Below, piece after piece: positions 18,027 through 27,556 of a stretch of 64,000 bases of DNA (its first letter is position 1; every line of letters starts with the position of its first letter). A model generated the notes under the pieces. That model did not search any database. It saw only the letters and a program-made list of their open reading frames with translations, and was not told the origin of the DNA. The position numbers and the translations under genes are program-made. This DNA is from Aurantimonas coralicida (GTDB lineage: Bacteria; Pseudomonadota; Alphaproteobacteria; Rhizobiales; Rhizobiaceae). The stretch covers positions 1-64,000 of the forward strand of contig DRFF01000057.1 of NCBI GenBank assembly GCA_011050685.1. The letters are read 5' to 3'.

Positions 18027-18308
18027 TTGTCTTCAACCTTCGACCGGGTCGCGGATATCATCGCCGAGACCAGCGAGATCGACCGCGAGCAGATCACTCC
18101 GGAAAGTCACACCATCGACGACCTCGGAATCGATTCGCTGGACTTCCTCGACATCGTGTTCGCGATCGACAAGGAGTTCGGGATCAAGATTCCGCTCGAG
18201 AAATGGACCCAGGAGGTCAACGACGGCGACGTTCCGACGGAGGAATACTTCGTGCTGAAGAATCTCTGCGCGAAGATCGACGAGCTGCGCGCGGCGAAGG
18301 CAGGCTGA
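18027..18308 (+). CDS. acpXL: specialised acyl carrier protein AcpXL (lipid A very-long-chain acyl)
   Basis: A 93-residue acyl carrier protein that carries the growing omega-1-hydroxy very-long-chain (C28-type) fatty acid destined for lipid A. The phosphopantetheine site is DLGIDSLDF with Ser37. The sequence around [20 protein letters not shown] and [16 protein letters not shown] is near-diagnostic for rhizobial AcpXL rather than the general AcpP. Translation starts at TTG 18027, preceded by AAGGA; there is no in-frame ATG that fits. It heads the VLCFA cluster. Confidence 0.95.
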   Translation: MSSTFDRVADIIAETSEIDREQITPESHTIDDLGIDSLDFLDIVFAIDKEFGIKIPLEKWTQEVNDGDVPTEEYFVLKNLCAKIDELRAAKAG

Positions 18309-18507
18309 GGCACACGAACTATCGCGTGGCTGCTACAGCCCCGCGGGTTCGCCCAATCCACCCGACGGATGCCGTGGACGTGGGACGGCAGCGTGACGGG
18401 GTCCGACAGCTGACGCGGCTGTCCGGTCGCATGCTTTGGAGCGGAGGACGTTACAGACCGATCGCGCCGCTGGGAGACGGAACGATCCGGAAGCTTGGAA
18501 CAATCGC

Positions 18508-19719
18508 ATGACTGAGAGTGCCAGGGACGTCGTCATCACCGGTATCGGGCTGGTGTCCTCTATCGGCGAGGGGATCGCGGCCCATCTCGACGCGATCGGG
18601 CGTGGACCCGCCCCGCAGCCCAGGATCGAGGCCGAGGCCTACGCGCCTTATTTCGTCCATCCCCTGCCCCCAATCGACTGGTCCGGCCAGATCCCGAAAA
18701 AGGGCGACCAGCGCCAGATGGAGACCTGGCAAAAGCTGGGGACTTATGCAGCCGGCCTGGCTTTGGACGATGCCGGCATCCCGGCCGACGAGGCGGTTCG
18801 CGGCAAGATCGACATGGTGGTAGCCGCCGGTGGCGGCGAGCGCGACATGACCGTCGACGCGCTGGTGATGGAGCGAGCGCGGGGATCGAACGACCGCGAC
18901 CGCATCGTCAACGAAACCCTGTCGACGGAACTGCGCCCCACCCTGTTTCTGACGCAGCTTTCCAACCTCCTCGCGGGCAACATCTCAATCGTCCACAAGG
19001 TCACCGGCTCGTCGCGCACCTTCATGGGCGAGGAAGCGGCGGGGATTTCGGCGTTCGCCTCGGCCAGAGCCCGGATCGCATCCGGCCAGAGCGACATCTG
19101 TCTCGTCGGCGGCGCATTTTCGGCCGAGCGCAAGGATCTGATCCTCAACTTCGATCTCGCCGGGCTGATGCTCAAGGACGAGTGGCGCCCGGTGTCGTCC
19201 CGCGTGGCGCCCCATGACGGCATCGCCGTCGGCAGCGTCGGTGCCTTCGTCATCCTGGAATCGGCCGAGCATGCCGCCGCCCGATCGGCCCTCGCCTATG
19301 CCCGACTGGTCACCGCGACCGGCGACCGCGGCCGCCGCGAGACGGCCGCGACCGAGGCGCGCTTTGAGGCCGTTCTGCCGCCGCAGCAGGGGCCGGCGGA
19401 AGAGACGCTGGTTCTGTCGGGCGCGACGGGTATCGCCGATCTTCTGGCCATCGAACGCAGTGTTCTGCAAAAAACCTTTCCGGGCGCGCCGGTCCGGGCC
19501 TATGGAACGCTGCTCGGCCATTCCTTCGAGGCGCAGCTGCCGGCCGGGATCGCGCTGGCTGCGGGTGCGCTGTCGCGCGGCGAGGCGCTGCCGCCGCTCG
19601 ATCCCGGCGAGGAACAGCCGGCATCGGCACGGCCCCGCCGGGCGGTCGTGACCGCGATCGGCCATCTGCATGCCGAGGGCGCTTGTCTGCTCGAGGCCGT
19701 GGACGGCCGCAGATTGTGA
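18508..19719 (+). CDS. beta-ketoacyl-ACP synthase XL-2-type protein (FabF2XL), lacks active-site Cys
   Basis: A 403-residue thiolase-fold protein at the fabF2XL position of the lipid A cluster. The opening VVITGIGLVSSIGEGI is typical. However, the active-site region (residues 160-180, VTGSSRTFMGEEAAG) has no cysteine, and the second catalytic region reads VLSGATGIADL instead of a NAHGT motif. A C-terminal histidine is kept in LLGHSFEAQ. It is therefore probably a non-condensing partner of the next protein, comparable with the chain-length-factor subunit of type II polyketide synthases (inference). ATG 18508 is the natural start. The 199 bp before it, where fabZXL is usually found, holds no gene I can recognise. 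Confidence 0.9.
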   Translation: MTESARDVVITGIGLVSSIGEGIAAHLDAIGRGPAPQPRIEAEAYAPYFVHPLPPIDWSGQIPKKGDQRQMETWQKLGTYAAGLALDDAGIPADEAVRGKIDMVVAAGGGERDMTVDALVMERARGSNDRDRIVNETLSTELRPTLFLTQLSNLLAGNISIVHKVTGSSRTFMGEEAAGISAFASARARIASGQSDICLVGGAFSAERKDLILNFDLAGLMLKDEWRPVSSRVAPHDGIAVGSVGAFVILESAEHAAARSALAYARLVTATGDRGRRETAATEARFEAVLPPQQGPAEETLVLSGATGIADLLAIERSVLQKTFPGAPVRAYGTLLGHSFEAQLPAGIALAAGALSRGEALPPLDPGEEQPASARPRRAVVTAIGHLHAEGACLLEAVDGRRL

Positions 19720-19729
19720 GGATCAGATC

Positions 19730-21028
19730 ATGAGCGCCAATGTGACCGCCGCGGAGACCGATTTCCTGGGCCGTCCGGTGATCGCGATCACCGGGCTTGG
19801 CATCGTGTCCTCGCTCGGCCGCGGCGTCGAGGACAATTGGGCCGCGCTGTCCTCGGGCCGCTCGGGCATTCACCGCATCGAGCGGTTCTCGACCGAGGGG
19901 CTGCGGACGACCATTTCCGGCTCCGTCGATTTCATGGGAGCGGAGAACGACACCTCGACGACGCTGTCCTACGCCATGGCCGAAGCCGCCGGGTCCGAGG
20001 CGATCCGGATGGCCGGCCTGCCGGACGAAGACTTTGGCGGACCGTTGTTCCTGGCCGCGCCGCCGGTGGAAATGGAATGGCAGCATCGCCTCGCCCTCGA
20101 CGCGATGGACGGCGCCGAACGCGAGGAGGCCGGCTACGACCGGCTGCTGGAAGTGGCCAGGCGCCACCCCAATCCCGCGATCTACCGTTTGACCCAGTGC
20201 AGCCGGATCTCCGAGCTCTTGGCCGATCGGCTCGGAACCCGTGGCCTGCCGATCACCCTGTCGACCGCCTGCGCCTCGGGCGCCAGCGCCATCCAGCTCG
20301 GCGTCGAGGCGATCCGCCGCGGCGAGACCGAGCGGGCGATCGCGATCGGCACCGATGGTTCGATCACGCCGGAATCGGTGATCCGCTTTTCGCTGCTTTC
20401 GGCGCTGTCGACCAACAATGACGTGCCGGAAAAGGCCTCCAAGCCCTTCTCCAAGGATCGGGACGGCTTCGTCATGGCGGAGGGCGCGGGCGCGCTCGTC
20501 CTGGAGTCGCTGACGGCGGCCAAGGCACGCGGGGCCAAGATTCTCGGCATCATCCACGGCTGCGGCGAGCGCGCCGACGATTTCCACCGCACGCGCTCCA
20601 AGCCCGACGGCTCGCCGATCATCGCGACCATCAAGGCCGGAATCGCCGACGCCGGCATGGAGCCGACCGACATCGACTATATCAACGCCCACGGGACCTC
20701 GACCCCGGAAAACGACCGGATGGAAGCGACGGGCCTCGGCGCCATCTTCGGCGAGGCGCTGAAGACGACCCCGATCTCATCGAACAAGTCGATGATCGGC
20801 CACACGCTGACCGCGGCCGGAGCGATCGAGGCCGCCTTCTCGGTGCTGTCGCTGCAACACGGCGTGCTGCCGCCGACGATCAACTACGACAATCCGGACC
20901 CGGCAATCCCTCTCGACACGGTACCGAACACCGCACGCTCGGCCGATATCCGCGCGGTGCTGTCCAATTCCTTCGGCTTCGGCGGCCAGAACGTCTGTCT
21001 CGTCATCGGGCGCGAACCGCGCGCCTGA
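19730..21028 (+). CDS. beta-ketoacyl-ACP synthase XL-1 (FabF1XL)
   Basis: A 432-residue KAS II-type condensing enzyme with the full catalytic triad: Cys181 in LSTACASGA, His321 in NAHGTSTPE and His358 in SMIGHTLTAAG, plus Lys353. It elongates the AcpXL-bound chain. The ATG at 19730 follows GTGAGGATC and lies 10 bp after the FabF2XL stop. Together with the Cys-less neighbour it likely forms a KS/CLF-like heterodimer that sets the C28 length (inference). A weak hairpin, GCAGGA/TCCTGC at 21064-21081, follows in the 142-bp gap before the dehydrogenase gene. Confidence 0.94.
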   Translation: MSANVTAAETDFLGRPVIAITGLGIVSSLGRGVEDNWAALSSGRSGIHRIERFSTEGLRTTISGSVDFMGAENDTSTTLSYAMAEAAGSEAIRMAGLPDEDFGGPLFLAAPPVEMEWQHRLALDAMDGAEREEAGYDRLLEVARRHPNPAIYRLTQCSRISELLADRLGTRGLPITLSTACASGASAIQLGVEAIRRGETERAIAIGTDGSITPESVIRFSLLSALSTNNDVPEKASKPFSKDRDGFVMAEGAGALVLESLTAAKARGAKILGIIHGCGERADDFHRTRSKPDGSPIIATIKAGIADAGMEPTDIDYINAHGTSTPENDRMEATGLGAIFGEALKTTPISSNKSMIGHTLTAAGAIEAAFSVLSLQHGVLPPTINYDNPDPAIPLDTVPNTARSADIRAVLSNSFGFGGQNVCLVIGREPRA

Positions 21029-21170
21029 CCGCCGGTTCCACAACATCAAGAGCGCAAGCAAGAGCAGGAACGGTGTCCTGCGTCTCTTTCGCTTTCAATT
21101 GCGAAATTCGATCACATGGGATTGGGGCGAACCGATCGAATGTCATCGTGATCCAGACTGAGGTAGTATC

Positions 21171-22226
21171 ATGCGGGCATTGCAACTCGTCGGCGACCGC
21201 GACCTGAGAGTGGTCGACCTGCCCCCGCCGCCCGAGCCCGGCCCCGGCGAGGTCACCGTGGCGATCAAGGCAGTGGCGCTCAACCACATCGACGTCTGGG
21301 GCTGGCGCGGCATGGCGTTCGCCAAGCGCAAGATGCCGCTGGTCGTCGGCGCCGAGGCCGCCGGTGTCGTGTCGGCGATCGGTCCGGGCGTCGCCTCGGT
21401 GCTGCCCGGCCAACTCGTGTCGATCTATGGCGCGCGCACCTGCGGGCTCTGTCGCCCCTGCCGCGAAGGCCGGGACAATCTTTGCGAACATGTCGGGGGC
21501 GTCCACGGCTTCCATCTCGACGGCTTCGCGCAGGAAAGGGTCAACCTGCCGGCCCGGCTGCTCGTCCCAGCCCCTCCGGGCTGCGACGCGATCGGAGCGG
21601 CGCTGGCGCCGGTCACCTTCGGCACCGTCGAGCACATGCTGTTCGACAATGCCAAGCTCGAGCCGGGCGAGACGATCCTGATTCATGCCGGAGGCTCCGG
21701 CATCGGCTCGGCCGCGATCCAGCTCGCCAAGAAGATGGGCTGCACGGTCATCACGACGGTTGGCTCCGACGACAAGATCGAGCGCGCCAAGGCGCTGGGC
21801 GCCGACCATGTGATCAACTACCGCAAGGACCGCTTCGAGGGCGTCACCCGCAAGCTCACGAAGAAAAAGGGGGTCGACGTGGTGTTCGAGCACGTCGGCA
21901 AGGATACCTTCGCGGCCTCGATGCTGTGCCTGAAGCGTGGCGGGCGGCTGGTCACCTGCGGCTCGACCTCCGGCATCTCGACCGAGGTCAATCTGATGAT
22001 GCTGTTCCAGCAGCAGCTGCGGCTGCTGGGCTCCTTCGGCTGCCGCATGGAAAACATGCGCGACGCCATGCAGAAGATGGCGCGCGGCCTGGTCCATCCG
22101 GTGATCGACACGCGGATCGGCTTCGATGGGATCGAGGTCGCGTTGAAGCGCATGGAAGCGCGCGAGGTCTTCGGCAAGATCGTTCTCGATCTCGAGGCTG
22201 AGGGCACGGACACCGTCGCCGCATGA
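21171..22226 (+). CDS. zinc-binding medium-chain dehydrogenase (Adh2XL)
   Basis: A 351-residue MDR-family protein at the adh2XL position of the VLCFA cluster. It has a GroES-like N-terminal domain with four structural-zinc cysteines in CGLCRPCREGRDNLC, and a Rossmann domain with the nucleotide motif HAGGSGIGSAAIQLA. An enoyl or keto reduction during very-long-chain synthesis is the presumed role; the biochemistry is not proven. The stop overlaps the lpxXL start (ATGA). Confidence 0.92.
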   Translation: MRALQLVGDRDLRVVDLPPPPEPGPGEVTVAIKAVALNHIDVWGWRGMAFAKRKMPLVVGAEAAGVVSAIGPGVASVLPGQLVSIYGARTCGLCRPCREGRDNLCEHVGGVHGFHLDGFAQERVNLPARLLVPAPPGCDAIGAALAPVTFGTVEHMLFDNAKLEPGETILIHAGGSGIGSAAIQLAKKMGCTVITTVGSDDKIERAKALGADHVINYRKDRFEGVTRKLTKKKGVDVVFEHVGKDTFAASMLCLKRGGRLVTCGSTSGISTEVNLMMLFQQQLRLLGSFGCRMENMRDAMQKMARGLVHPVIDTRIGFDGIEVALKRMEAREVFGKIVLDLEAEGTDTVAA

Positions 22227-23158
22227 ATCCGACTGCCACACGCCTCGCTCTAAGGGGCAAACGGGCGGCGGACTATGTCGTCGCCCAGCTTCTGTTCGGG
22301 CTTCTCCGGCTGGTTCGCCTGTTGCCGGCCGAAACCGGCCTCGCCCTCGCCGACCGCACGGCGCGGCTGTTGGGGCCGCTGACGCCGCGCCACCGGCTCG
22401 CCAAGGACAATCTGCGCCAAGCCTATCCGGAGAAGGATGAAGCCTGGGTCGAACGCATCGCCCGGGAGAACTGGGGGCAGATGGGCCGTATCGCCGCGGA
22501 GTTCGTGTTTCTCGACGATCTCTTCGACTTCGACCCGGAAAAGCCGGGCGCCGGGCGCATCGAGGTCGAAGGCGTCGACACATTCCTGGAATTGCGCGAG
22601 CGCAAGGGGCCCTTCATCTTCTTCACTGGCCATCTCGGCTGCTTCGAGCTGCTGCCGATCGGCGCGGCGGCCTTCGATCTCGAGTTCACGGCCCTCTTCC
22701 GCCAGCCCAACAACCGCTATATCGCCAAGAAGGTCCAGTCGGCCCGCCGGACCAGCGGCGGACATCTCGTCCCCTCCAAAGCCGGCGCCGCATGGTCGCT
22801 TGCCGGCGTTTTACAGCGCGGCGGCTCGGTCGGCATGCTGGTCGATCAGAAATTCCGCAAAGGCGCCGAGACGACGTTCTTCGGCCGCCCCTGCAAGACC
22901 AACCCCTTGCTGCCGAAGCTCGCCCGCCAGTTCGACTGCGAAATCTACCCGGCGCGCTCGATCCGGCTGCCGAACGGCCGCTATCGCCTCGAACTGAAGC
23001 CGCGGCTGGACCTGCCTCGGGACGCGACCGGAGAAATCGACGTCGCGGCGACATGCCAGCTGCTCAACGATACGGTTGAAGGCTGGGTGCGCGAACACCC
23101 GGAACAATGGATGTGGTTTCACGACCGCTGGCAATCGAAGCCACTGGCCAAGCGTTAG
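22223..23158 (+). CDS. lpxXL: LpxXL-type lipid A very-long-chain acyltransferase
   Basis: A 311-residue LpxL/HtrB-superfamily acyltransferase that transfers the omega-1-hydroxy C28 chain from AcpXL to the lipid A precursor at the inner membrane. The catalytic HX4E motif is His137 to Glu142 in GHLGCFE. A hydrophobic membrane anchor is residues 19-34. Further family blocks are FRQPNNRYI and MLVDQKFRKG, and the C-terminal EQWMWFHDRW is a lauroyltransferase hallmark. Translationally coupled to adh2XL. Confidence 0.95.
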   Translation: MNPTATRLALRGKRAADYVVAQLLFGLLRLVRLLPAETGLALADRTARLLGPLTPRHRLAKDNLRQAYPEKDEAWVERIARENWGQMGRIAAEFVFLDDLFDFDPEKPGAGRIEVEGVDTFLELRERKGPFIFFTGHLGCFELLPIGAAAFDLEFTALFRQPNNRYIAKKVQSARRTSGGHLVPSKAGAAWSLAGVLQRGGSVGMLVDQKFRKGAETTFFGRPCKTNPLLPKLARQFDCEIYPARSIRLPNGRYRLELKPRLDLPRDATGEIDVAATCQLLNDTVEGWVREHPEQWMWFHDRWQSKPLAKR

Positions 23159-23339
23159 AGCCTCGGACGATAATAAGGACACGGTTCTGTTTGTCGGTTT
23201 GCCGAGGTGATCCACGCGGAGCGCGGCGAGGAGCGTAGCCGCGCTACGGTCGAGCCGGCCGAGAAAGCGGGCACGAAATCGTCCGCCAATTGACCGGGAT
23301 CAAGGTTGCGGCCCACGAGAGCGTGGAAAGTCCTTTCGA

Positions 23340-24299
23340 ATGGAGCAATACTCCGACAAGCGAAAGGGTCACCCCATGGGCACCATCGGAATGCGGGCCG
23401 GGGCTGAAGGCGGCGCGAGGGCGCCCGACTTCGAAGGCGCGCCATCGTCTCGAAGCCGACGCGATCGTTCGCACGGCATCGCGGACCTTGCGGTCCATCT
23501 CGACGGAGGCAATCAGGATGCGGCGAAGATCGCCCACCTCCAGACGATCCGCGCCATCTTCGGCGCCCATGCCGAAGCTTTTTTCGCCAACCCCATTCCG
23601 ACCGCCTTCATCCCGATCGGACCCGGCTACGAGGGCCTTCCCGCCGAAATCTGGGCCGAAGGCGCAGCTGCGGGAGACGTCGCCGAGAAGACGATTCGCG
23701 CGCGTTTGGACAAGCTGGACTTCGCGGTGGAATTGCGGCGTGTTGACGGGATGCCACACGAGCTGGCCCCGGCAACGGCAACGCTGGCCCGCTCGCTCGA
23801 CCTCTTCCTGCTCGGGCGCCCCAATGGCGACAGGTGGCTGGCGGATATTCTGGAAGCCGTTCTCTTCGATGCCGGGGCCGCTGCGCTCGTGATCCCACCG
23901 GATGCGGCGACGTCGAAGGACCCGCAGACGATCCTCATCGGCTGGCGCGACACCACCGAGTGTTCCCACGCGATCGCCGCCTCGCTGCCATTTCTGGAAC
24001 GCGCCCGACAGGTGCATCTGGTCTCCGTCGCGGAAACTTCCTCCAGCGAGGAAAAGCGTATCGAACCCGCCGCCGACATGGCCAAGCATCTGTCCCGCCA
24101 CGGCATTTCGGTAGAGGTCCGGCACCTACCGAAATGGAACTACCCGGCCGAGGCGCTGCTGAACGAGGCGGCGATCGTCGGCGCGGACCTCCTGGTCGCC
24201 GGGGCTTATGGACGCTCGCGCCTGCGCGAGATGATTTTTGGTGGGGTTACGCGAGCCCTTCTGAGGGACTGCCCGATCCCGCTGCTGATGGCCCACTGA
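23340..24299 (+). CDS. universal stress protein (UspA family)
   Basis: A UspA-type protein of up to 319 residues. The conserved C-terminal nucleotide-binding region is GAYGRSRLREMIFGGVTRAL ending CPIPLLMAH. A first, degenerate Usp unit begins at IADLAVHLDGGNQDAAKIAH, so the real protein may start near residue 45; residues 1-45 are Arg/Gly-rich and unlike the family. ATG codons at 23340, 23376 and 23391 are candidates. Tandem Usp proteins bind ATP or other nucleotides and are induced by stress; no specific role is indicated. Confidence 0.85.
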   Translation: MEQYSDKRKGHPMGTIGMRAGAEGGARAPDFEGAPSSRSRRDRSHGIADLAVHLDGGNQDAAKIAHLQTIRAIFGAHAEAFFANPIPTAFIPIGPGYEGLPAEIWAEGAAAGDVAEKTIRARLDKLDFAVELRRVDGMPHELAPATATLARSLDLFLLGRPNGDRWLADILEAVLFDAGAAALVIPPDAATSKDPQTILIGWRDTTECSHAIAASLPFLERARQVHLVSVAETSSSEEKRIEPAADMAKHLSRHGISVEVRHLPKWNYPAEALLNEAAIVGADLLVAGAYGRSRLREMIFGGVTRALLRDCPIPLLMAH

Positions 24300-24326
24300 C
24301 GGGCCGATTGCGATGGAGGCACGTAC

Positions 24327-24554
24327 ATGCACGCGTCAGAACTGAACTATTGCGTGGAACCGACCGACGGACGCTGGACGGTTTCCTTCTGCCACTCGCC
24401 GCACGGAATCTTCGATCGGCGCATCGACGCGATCCGCTCCGCCCTGTCGGACGCCGACCGGGTCGAGCGGATGGGGCACAAGGTGACCGTGATCGTCGCC
24501 CGCCCCGCCAACGCCCCGGATCTCGCGCAGCGGGTCTTGCGGCCGACCCATTGA
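24327..24554 (+). CDS. small DUF2188-like protein
   Basis: A 75-residue soluble protein. The beginning (LNYCVEPTDGRWTVSFC) and end (VERMGHKVTVIVARP) are the pattern of short alphaproteobacterial proteins that resemble DUF2188. GGAGG lies 8 nt before the ATG. It is probably in one unit with the Usp gene. Function unknown. Confidence 0.75.
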   Translation: MHASELNYCVEPTDGRWTVSFCHSPHGIFDRRIDAIRSALSDADRVERMGHKVTVIVARPANAPDLAQRVLRPTH

Positions 24555-24566
24555 GCGAGCGGCGTA

Positions 24567-24995
24567 TCAACGCTGGACGATGACTCGGGTGTTGCCCATC
24601 CCGACCGTCTTGACCAGCGAGTAGAAGGTGCGTGCATTGGCGGTGCGGAGCCGAACGCAGCCGTGCGATGCCGGACGACCGAGGCGGCTGACCGCGTTGG
24701 TGCCGTGAATGGCGTAGCCGCCATGGTAGAACACCGAATAGGGCATCGGCGACATGTCGTATTTGCGCGAATACCACATGCGGTGCGTGCGCTTGGGCCG
24801 CCAACTTCCGGTGGGGGTCACGTAGCCCTTCCTGGCGGTCGAGACCGGCCAGCGATACATCACCTTACCGTTCTTGATAACGGTCAGCGTCTGCGACGAA
24901 AGATCCACCTTCGCCACCAGGCCCGCCGCGGCGCTCGACATACCGAATGCAAAGAATCCGGCCACCATGGCGATGGCAAGCAGTCCGTTTTTCAT
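24567..24995 (-). CDS. exported L,D-transpeptidase (YkuD domain)
   Basis: A 142-residue protein: signal peptide residues 1-23 (AFGMSSAAAG), then a YkuD domain. The catalytic signature is complete: HGTNAV...GRPASHGCVRLR with the nucleophile Cys in SHGCVR. The opening VDLSSQTLTVIKNGKV is also typical. It would form 3-3 peptidoglycan crosslinks or attach proteins in the periplasm. ATG 24995 follows GGAGG and is preferred over the upstream in-frame ATG at 25037. Confidence 0.93.
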   Translation of the reverse strand: MKNGLLAIAMVAGFFAFGMSSAAAGLVAKVDLSSQTLTVIKNGKVMYRWPVSTARKGYVTPTGSWRPKRTHRMWYSRKYDMSPMPYSVFYHGGYAIHGTNAVSRLGRPASHGCVRLRTANARTFYSLVKTVGMGNTRVIVQR

Positions 24996-25260
24996 GATAG
25001 TTCCTCCAGCCCGAACGCCAAAACGTCTTCGCCCCAAAAAAGTCTAATTTCCTTCCCCCCGGATGGTCAATTGCCGATTGCGTGAAGTGCCCCTGCGTTC
25101 TTTACCGCGAGCTGGGACAGTGGCGACGCACAGCGCTCTTTCTCGAAGAAAGGCTCTCGAATGGCACGCGAGGCGGCAAGAAATGGCTGCAACGGCTCTC
25201 TGCCAAAGCTGAATTCGACAATTGTTTACACCTTCGTTCTAGCGTTGCGCCTGAACTTCG

Positions 25261-27267
25261 ATGCGGATGGCAATGCTACTCAGCGTGATAAAGCGATACG
25301 GCGCGACCCTGCTCGGCGGATTAATCATCGCCGCGTTCGTGGTCACGAGCGTGTTCATGATCGGCGGGGCGACTGTCGGGGAGCTTGTCGAAACGGGTGC
25401 ACGCGCCCGCGGTGCGGAGTTCGCGCGCCTTCTGTTGGGGCCGGGAGGCCATGTCGACGCGTTTTTGACCGGTATCACCCGCACCCCTGACGCAGAGACA
25501 TCGATCCGCAAGATCGCGGATCTGGCGGGGATCGAAAGCTTCGCTGTTTTCGACCGCGATGGTCAAGAGGTGTACCGATCCCGTTCCGAACGCTACGACT
25601 GGTTGCTGCGCGATCGGCCCGGTGGCATCAGCTCGGGTGACCGACTTTCAAAAACCACGCTAACGAAGCCCGGCGCGTGGTCGATCGTCCAAGATGACCG
25701 AACCACCAATCCTTCGTTCCTGACCCCGCTGATTCGGAATGAAAAGACGATCGGCTACGTTTCCGTCGTGGCCGACATGATCGCCCAACGCTATGCGTTC
25801 AAAGCCACGCTTGCCCGTGCCTCGGTCTCATTGCTGCTCATCCTGTTCATGGCAACCGGACTGCCTTTGCTGCTCTACCTGCGCCGCAAACGCAAGATCG
25901 CCGAGGCCGCCGACCGCATCGACTTCCTGGCCAATTACGACGCCTTGACCAACCTCTTGAACCGCAGGCGAATGCAGGAGGAAACCGACCGTGTTCTGGC
26001 CACCGTGCGGGCGACGCGCGAGCGGATGGGCTATCTCTACGTCGATCTTGACGAACTCTCCGAGATCAACGACCGGCTTGGCCAAAACAGCGGAGACGAA
26101 CTACTGACGGTGGTTGCGGCCCGCCTTGCCGCGGTCGTCGATCCCAGCGATCTCATCGGCCGCATCGGAGCGGACGACTTCGCGGTTCTGCGCCGCCGCA
26201 TCACCTCGATCGAGGACATTGCGGCACTGGCCAAACGCATTTTCGACGCGATTTGCGAGCCTGTCGAACTCGCGGGCGAAATCGTGAAGCCCAGGGTCTC
26301 TATCGGCTGCGCCATGGTGCCAGAGGACGGGCGCACCCACTCCGAACTGGTCAAACACGCGGAGATCGCGCACCTGCACCACAAAACCGATAAAAGTCGC
26401 AACCTCGTCTTTTTCGAACCTGCGATGGACGAGGCGATGCACCATCGTCGTTATGTCGAGGCGTTGGTACGCGCAGCGGTGGAGAATGAGAGCTTCGAAC
26501 TTTTCTATCAGCCGATCGTCAATGGCGACGGCTCGCGCCTGCTCGGCTTCGAGGCGCTTCTGCGCTTGCGTGACGAAAACGGCGAATACATCGCTCCCTC
26601 CGTTTTCGTGCCCATCGCCGAAGCGCGCGGCTACATAAAGGCGATCGGCACCTGGGTCATCCGTGAGGCCACCCGCCAGATCGCCCAGTGGCCGCAGGAT
26701 CTTTTCGTCTCGGTCAACCTCAGCCCGGTCCAATTCGGCGACGGCGATCTGGTGAGAATCGTCGAGACGGCTCTTCGAGAGGCCGACATCAGCGGGAAGA
26801 GGCTTGAGATCGAAGTCGTGGAATCTCTGTTGCTCGACCGTTCCGACGATATTCTCGCGCAGCTCCGTGAATTGAGGGCGCTCGGGATATCCATCGACAT
26901 GGACGATTTCGGCACCGGTTATTCCTCACTCGGCTACCTATGGCGCTTCCCATTCGACAAGCTGAAGATCGACCAATCCTTCATGGTCGCCCTGGAAAAC
27001 GGCGAACCGAACGTCTCCCGGCTCCTCGAGACCATCGTCTCCATGGCCCACCATCTGAAGATGAAGGTCACCACCGAGGGAGTGGAGACCGAGGCTCAAG
27101 TGGCGCTGATGAAAAGCCTGGGCTGCGATCAGCTGCAAGGTTATTTCTTCGGCCGACCGATGCCCGCCGACCAGGCGGCGGCCGAAATCCTGACACGCTT
27201 CCGGCACAACGTCGCGGAAAGCCCGTCAGACGTTCCGGTGCTGCACCGGGCGAGCCACGCCTCCTGA
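25261..27267 (+). CDS. membrane GGDEF-EAL protein, probable c-di-GMP phosphodiesterase
   Basis: A 668-residue protein. Membrane helix 1 (residues 16-37), a periplasmic sensor region of about 150 residues, helix 2 (residues 185-207), then GGDEF (about 220-380) and EAL (about 390-645). The GGDEF signature reads IGADDF, so cyclase activity is doubtful. The EAL domain looks active: FEALLRLRD, VVESLLL, DDFGTGYSS, KIDQSF and the final TTEGVETEAQ. It therefore probably lowers c-di-GMP, with the degenerate GGDEF as a possible GTP sensor (family knowledge). Several ATG codons (25261, 25267, 25273) compete. Confidence 0.92.
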   Translation: MRMAMLLSVIKRYGATLLGGLIIAAFVVTSVFMIGGATVGELVETGARARGAEFARLLLGPGGHVDAFLTGITRTPDAETSIRKIADLAGIESFAVFDRDGQEVYRSRSERYDWLLRDRPGGISSGDRLSKTTLTKPGAWSIVQDDRTTNPSFLTPLIRNEKTIGYVSVVADMIAQRYAFKATLARASVSLLLILFMATGLPLLLYLRRKRKIAEAADRIDFLANYDALTNLLNRRRMQEETDRVLATVRATRERMGYLYVDLDELSEINDRLGQNSGDELLTVVAARLAAVVDPSDLIGRIGADDFAVLRRRITSIEDIAALAKRIFDAICEPVELAGEIVKPRVSIGCAMVPEDGRTHSELVKHAEIAHLHHKTDKSRNLVFFEPAMDEAMHHRRYVEALVRAAVENESFELFYQPIVNGDGSRLLGFEALLRLRDENGEYIAPSVFVPIAEARGYIKAIGTWVIREATRQIAQWPQDLFVSVNLSPVQFGDGDLVRIVETALREADISGKRLEIEVVESLLLDRSDDILAQLRELRALGISIDMDDFGTGYSSLGYLWRFPFDKLKIDQSFMVALENGEPNVSRLLETIVSMAHHLKMKVTTEGVETEAQVALMKSLGCDQLQGYFFGRPMPADQAAAEILTRFRHNVAESPSDVPVLHRASHAS

Positions 27268-27556
27268 CGCCTGCGCCTCTCTCGACGCCCGCGTGCTGGC
27301 GTCATGGCCAGCAGGCGCCGCCGCCCCTGTAGGGCTGCAGCGCGGCGACCACGACTGTTCATGCCAATCAAGTCTGATTCTGTGACCGCAACGGCCCACC
27401 GGGACTTTGACTCGTCCGCCGCCGGGTTTTTCTATGCCAGGCGGGAATTCATAGTTAACAGTTAGTTGATAATGAGAACAATACTAAAAATATTCACGAT
27501 CGGCGCAACCACGGCGCTGCTGGAACATTGGAGAGAGAACGCGAAGGGTCACGTCC

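Noticed and set aside
21003-22583. 526-residue open frame on the minus strand
   Set aside because: Runs across the antisense of adh2XL and lpxXL and has no recognisable fold.
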